Source: an uncultured Enterocloster sp. (GTDB lineage: Bacteria > Bacillota > Clostridia > Lachnospirales > Lachnospiraceae). Taken from it: a stretch of 24,036 nt of DNA. The stretch spans positions 1 to 24,036 of the forward strand of contig CALWMT010000005.1 of NCBI GenBank assembly GCA_944382045.1, read 5' to 3'. Position 1 is the stretch's first letter; every line of letters starts with the position of its first letter. Below the pieces are notes generated by a model. That model ran no database searches. It was not told the DNA's origin and saw nothing but the letters and a program-made list of their open reading frames with translations. The translations under genes and the position numbers were made by a program. Below are positions 21,816 through 24,036 of this stretch, in pieces.

Positions 21816-22298
21816 ATGAGAGAGAAGATTCTGGCAGTAATTGAGAAGAACAGCAGGATTGACCTTAAGGATCTGGCCATACTCCTGGGGGAGAGCGAGG
21901 CGGCTGTGGCCAATGAGATAGCGGAGATGGAAAAGGAGCATGTAATCTGCGGCTATCACACGCTGATCAACTGGGACAATACCAGTGAGGAAAAGGTGGT
22001 GGCGCTGATTGAGGTGAAGGTGACACCCCAGCGCGGCATGGGCTTTGACAAGATTGCGGAGCGGATTTATCAGTACAGCGAGGTGAATGCAGTGTACCTG
22101 ATGAGCGGTTCCTTTGATTTTACCGTATTTATCGAGGGGAAGACCATGCGCCAGGTGGCGCAGTTTGTGTCGGATAAGCTGGCTCCCATGGAGTCCGTTC
22201 TGAGCACAGCCACCCATTTTGTTCTGAAGAAGTACAAGGACCATGGAACCATTATAAGTGAGCCCACCCAGGATGAAAGGATGCTGATTACCCCATGA
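21816..22298 (+). CDS. Lrp/AsnC family transcriptional regulator
   Basis: A 160-residue DNA-binding regulator. The N-terminal winged helix-turn-helix (about 1-52; ILAVIEKNSRIDLKDLAILLGESEAAVANEIAEME) is followed by the RAM/AsnC effector domain (about 63-140; VVALIEVKVTPQRGMGFDKIAERIYQYSEVNAVYLMSGSFDFTVFIEG). This family senses amino acids and forms octamers. The gene ends with an ATGA overlap with the aminotransferase, a common clostridial pairing, so it probably regulates that gene, itself or amino acid metabolism more widely. The ATG follows GGAAAGGATGGGATAGAAG, a loose ribosome site. It lies 72 bp after the AIR-synthase-like gene; an internal promoter is possible but not clear. Confidence 0.93.
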   Translation: MREKILAVIEKNSRIDLKDLAILLGESEAAVANEIAEMEKEHVICGYHTLINWDNTSEEKVVALIEVKVTPQRGMGFDKIAERIYQYSEVNAVYLMSGSFDFTVFIEGKTMRQVAQFVSDKLAPMESVLSTATHFVLKKYKDHGTIISEPTQDERMLITP

Positions 22299-23461
22299 GA
22301 AATCCCTTATCTGACAAGATTGTGAACATACCTCCCTCTGGGATCCGCAAGTTTTTTGATATCGTGAGCGAGATGCCGGATGCGATCTCCCTGGGCGTGG
22401 GGGAGCCGGATTTTGATACGCCCTGGCACATCCGCGAGGAGGGAATCTACTCCCTGGAAAAGGGAAGGACCTTCTATACCTCTAATTCCGGCTTGAAGCC
22501 GTTAAAGGAGGAAATTTCCAAATATCTGGACCGCCGCTTTGGGGCCTACTATGACCCGAATCATGAGATCATGGTTACGGTGGGCGGAAGCGAGGCCATT
22601 GACATTGCCATGCGCGCTATGCTCAATCCGGGGGATGAGGTGCTGATTCCTCAGCCCAGCTATGTGTCCTACCTGCCCTGCGCGGTGCTGGCGGACGGCG
22701 TGCCGGTGATCATCGAGCTGGAGGAGAAGGACCAATTCCGGCTGACACCGGAGAAGCTTCTGGAGAAGCTGACGGACAGGACCAAGCTTCTGGTGCTTCC
22801 CTTCCCCAACAACCCCACCGGAGCCATCATGACCAAGGAGGATCTGGAGGCCATTGCGAAAATCGTCATCGAGCACGACATTTTTGTGATCTCCGATGAG
22901 ATTTATTCGGAGCTCACCTACAGCGGAGACCATGCCACCATTGCAGCCCTGCCGGAGATGAAGGAGCGGACCGTGCTGATCAATGGCTTTTCCAAGTCCT
23001 ACGCCATGACGGGCTGGCGTCTGGGCTACGCGGCTGCCCCTGCCAATATCCTGGAGCAGATGCTGAAGATTCACCAGTACGCCATCATGTGCGCGCCCAC
23101 CACCAGCCAGTATGCGGCAGTGTCCGCCCTGCGGGATGGTGACGGGGATGTGGCTATGATGCGGGAGTCCTACAACCAGCGCCGCCGCTATCTTCTCCAT
23201 GCGTTTAAGGAGATGAATATCGACTGCTTCGAGCCAATGGGAGCATTTTATACATTCCCGAATATCAAGCGCTTTGGCATGAGCTCCGACGAGTTTGCCA
23301 CAACTCTGCTCAAGGAGGAGAAGGTGGCTGTGGTTCCGGGAACCGCCTTTGGAGACTGCGGGGAGGGATTTTTGCGGATTTCCTACGCCTACTCGCTGGA
23401 GGACTTAAAGCGGGCCCTGGAGCGGATCGACCGGTTTATAAAGAGGCTTGACGGAAAATGA
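22295..23461 (+). CDS. PLP-dependent class I/II aminotransferase (aromatic/aspartate type)
   Basis: A 388-residue fold-type I aminotransferase. The PLP lysine is Lys234 in NGFSKSYAMTGWRLGY. Other cofactor residues are Asn173 (FPNNPTG), Asp201 and Tyr204 (ISDEIYSELTY) and the SYVSY aromatic position (122-126). The substrate carboxylate Arg is expected in FLRISYAYS near the C-terminus. Overall sequence fits the aspartate/aromatic amino acid aminotransferase group (PatA/AraT-like), but the specific amino acid cannot be read from sequence. It starts in a 4-bp overlap with the Lrp gene and ends in a 4-bp overlap with trmL, so the three genes are translated as a coupled block. Confidence 0.95.
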   Translation: MRNPLSDKIVNIPPSGIRKFFDIVSEMPDAISLGVGEPDFDTPWHIREEGIYSLEKGRTFYTSNSGLKPLKEEISKYLDRRFGAYYDPNHEIMVTVGGSEAIDIAMRAMLNPGDEVLIPQPSYVSYLPCAVLADGVPVIIELEEKDQFRLTPEKLLEKLTDRTKLLVLPFPNNPTGAIMTKEDLEAIAKIVIEHDIFVISDEIYSELTYSGDHATIAALPEMKERTVLINGFSKSYAMTGWRLGYAAAPANILEQMLKIHQYAIMCAPTTSQYAAVSALRDGDGDVAMMRESYNQRRRYLLHAFKEMNIDCFEPMGAFYTFPNIKRFGMSSDEFATTLLKEEKVAVVPGTAFGDCGEGFLRISYAYSLEDLKRALERIDRFIKRLDGK

Positions 23462-23961
23462 TAAATGTAGTCCTTTTAGAGCCGGAGATGCCGGCCAACA
23501 CGGGAAATATTGGGCGCACCTGCGTGGCCGCAGGCGCCCGCCTTCATCTGATCGAGCCGCTGGGCTTTAAGCTCAATGAGAAGGCCATAAAGCGTGCCGG
23601 TCTCGACTACTGGGATAAGCTGGACGTGCATGTGTACAGCGATTATGCGGAGTTTCTGGAGCGCTGTCCGGATGCCAGGGAGAAGATGTATTTTGCCACC
23701 ACAAAGGCGCATAAGGTTTATTCTGATGTGTCCTACGAGCCGGACTGCTACCTGATGTTTGGAAAGGAGAGCGCCGGAATACCCGAGGAGATCCTGGTTG
23801 AACATGAGAGCCAGTGTATCCGCATCCCCATGTGGGGAGACATCCGCTCGCTGAATCTTGCAAACTCAGTGGCGATTGTTTTGTATGAGGCCCTGCGGCA
23901 GCAGGGATTTGAAAGGCTTGAAAAAAACGGGGCTCTGCACCATCTTCACTGGAAGGAATGA
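23458..23961 (+). CDS. trmL: tRNA (cytidine(34)-2'-O)-methyltransferase (SPOUT)
   Basis: A 167-residue SPOUT-fold enzyme that methylates the 2'-O of the wobble base C34 (or cmnm5U34) in tRNA-Leu isoacceptors using S-adenosylmethionine. Signature motifs are PANTGNIGRTCVAAG (12-26), LMFGKESAGIPEEI (99-112) and IPMWGDIRSLNLANSVAIVLYEALRQ (123-148), which form the trefoil knot and cofactor site. The length is that of a minimal stand-alone TrmL/CspR. ATG 23458 overlaps the aminotransferase stop by 4 bp, and it has no separate ribosome site beyond AAGAGG upstream. It is the last gene before the terminator at 23973-24026. Confidence 0.96.
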   Translation: MINVVLLEPEMPANTGNIGRTCVAAGARLHLIEPLGFKLNEKAIKRAGLDYWDKLDVHVYSDYAEFLERCPDAREKMYFATTKAHKVYSDVSYEPDCYLMFGKESAGIPEEILVEHESQCIRIPMWGDIRSLNLANSVAIVLYEALRQQGFERLEKNGALHHLHWKE

Positions 23962-23972
23962 GCCTGCAAGAA

Positions 23973-24026
23973 CGTCTTCCCACAGCCGCCTGCTTGAGAA
24001 AATGGCTGAGGGGAGGCGCTTTTTTT
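23973..24026 (+). terminator. Intrinsic terminator after trmL
   Basis: A long stem pairs 23973-23981 with 24010-24018 (two G-T pairs) and, after one A/A mismatch, 23983-23987 with 24004-24008, closing a 16-nt loop. Seven T (24020-24026) follow. An alternative shorter stem (23984-23991 with 24015-24021, one bulge) would also lead into the T-run. Confidence 0.85.
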
Positions 24027-24036
24027 GCATAAACCC

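Overview
The window looks like chromosomal DNA from a GC-rich member of the Clostridia, most likely Lachnospiraceae (Clostridium cluster XIVa type). This is an inference from gene content: a tandem-activase/DUF2229 giant protein, a DUF4080 radical SAM protein, a VanW protein, ChW-type repeats on a secreted deacetylase, KtrAB, strong AGGAGG-like ribosome binding sites and many ATGA stop/start overlaps. I see no rRNA, tRNA, CRISPR array, insertion sequence or phage gene.

Layout. 2-439: the 3' end of a calcium-type P-type ATPase. 440-688: a gene-free stretch dominated by an elaborate nested inverted-repeat element (473-610) that folds on paper into a closing stem with three arms. 689-5390 (+): an FAH-family enzyme, a glycogen branching enzyme (glgB) with an unusual Lys-rich decapeptide-repeat tail, and an M20 amidohydrolase. 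5459-7511 (-): a Ktr potassium uptake pair, ktrB then ktrA, with its own terminator. 7674-8870 (-): a membrane-anchored protein of unknown function with a hexapeptide-repeat tail. 8921-8983: back-to-back divergent promoters with a 16-bp palindrome. 9013-11613 (+): an alarmone-hydrolase-like HD protein, a secreted polysaccharide deacetylase with ChW-like repeats, and a small metallo-beta-lactamase-fold hydrolase. 11614-11745: a regulatory-looking spacer with repeated half-sites, a palindrome and a strong 5'-leader hairpin. 11746-16215: a 1489-residue fused 2-hydroxyacyl-CoA dehydratase-type activase.

16246-24026 (+) has the layout of one long transcription unit: a good promoter, then dCMP deaminase, a DUF4080 radical SAM protein, a DEDDh exonuclease, a 36-residue membrane protein too short for ordinary gene calling, a VanW/G5-like envelope protein, a stand-alone C-terminal half of an AIR-synthase/HypE-like protein, an Lrp regulator, an aminotransferase and trmL. 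A clear intrinsic terminator follows. Most junctions are 4-8 bp overlaps or gaps under 16 bp.

The genes are mostly housekeeping plus envelope functions. The least explained items are the three-armed element at 473-610, the leader of the giant activase, the 36-residue protein next to VanW, the half-size AIR-synthase-like protein, and the repeat tails on GlgB and the 7674-8870 protein. Several proteins here carry low-complexity Ala/Pro/Lys/Glu/Thr segments, which may be a habit of this lineage.
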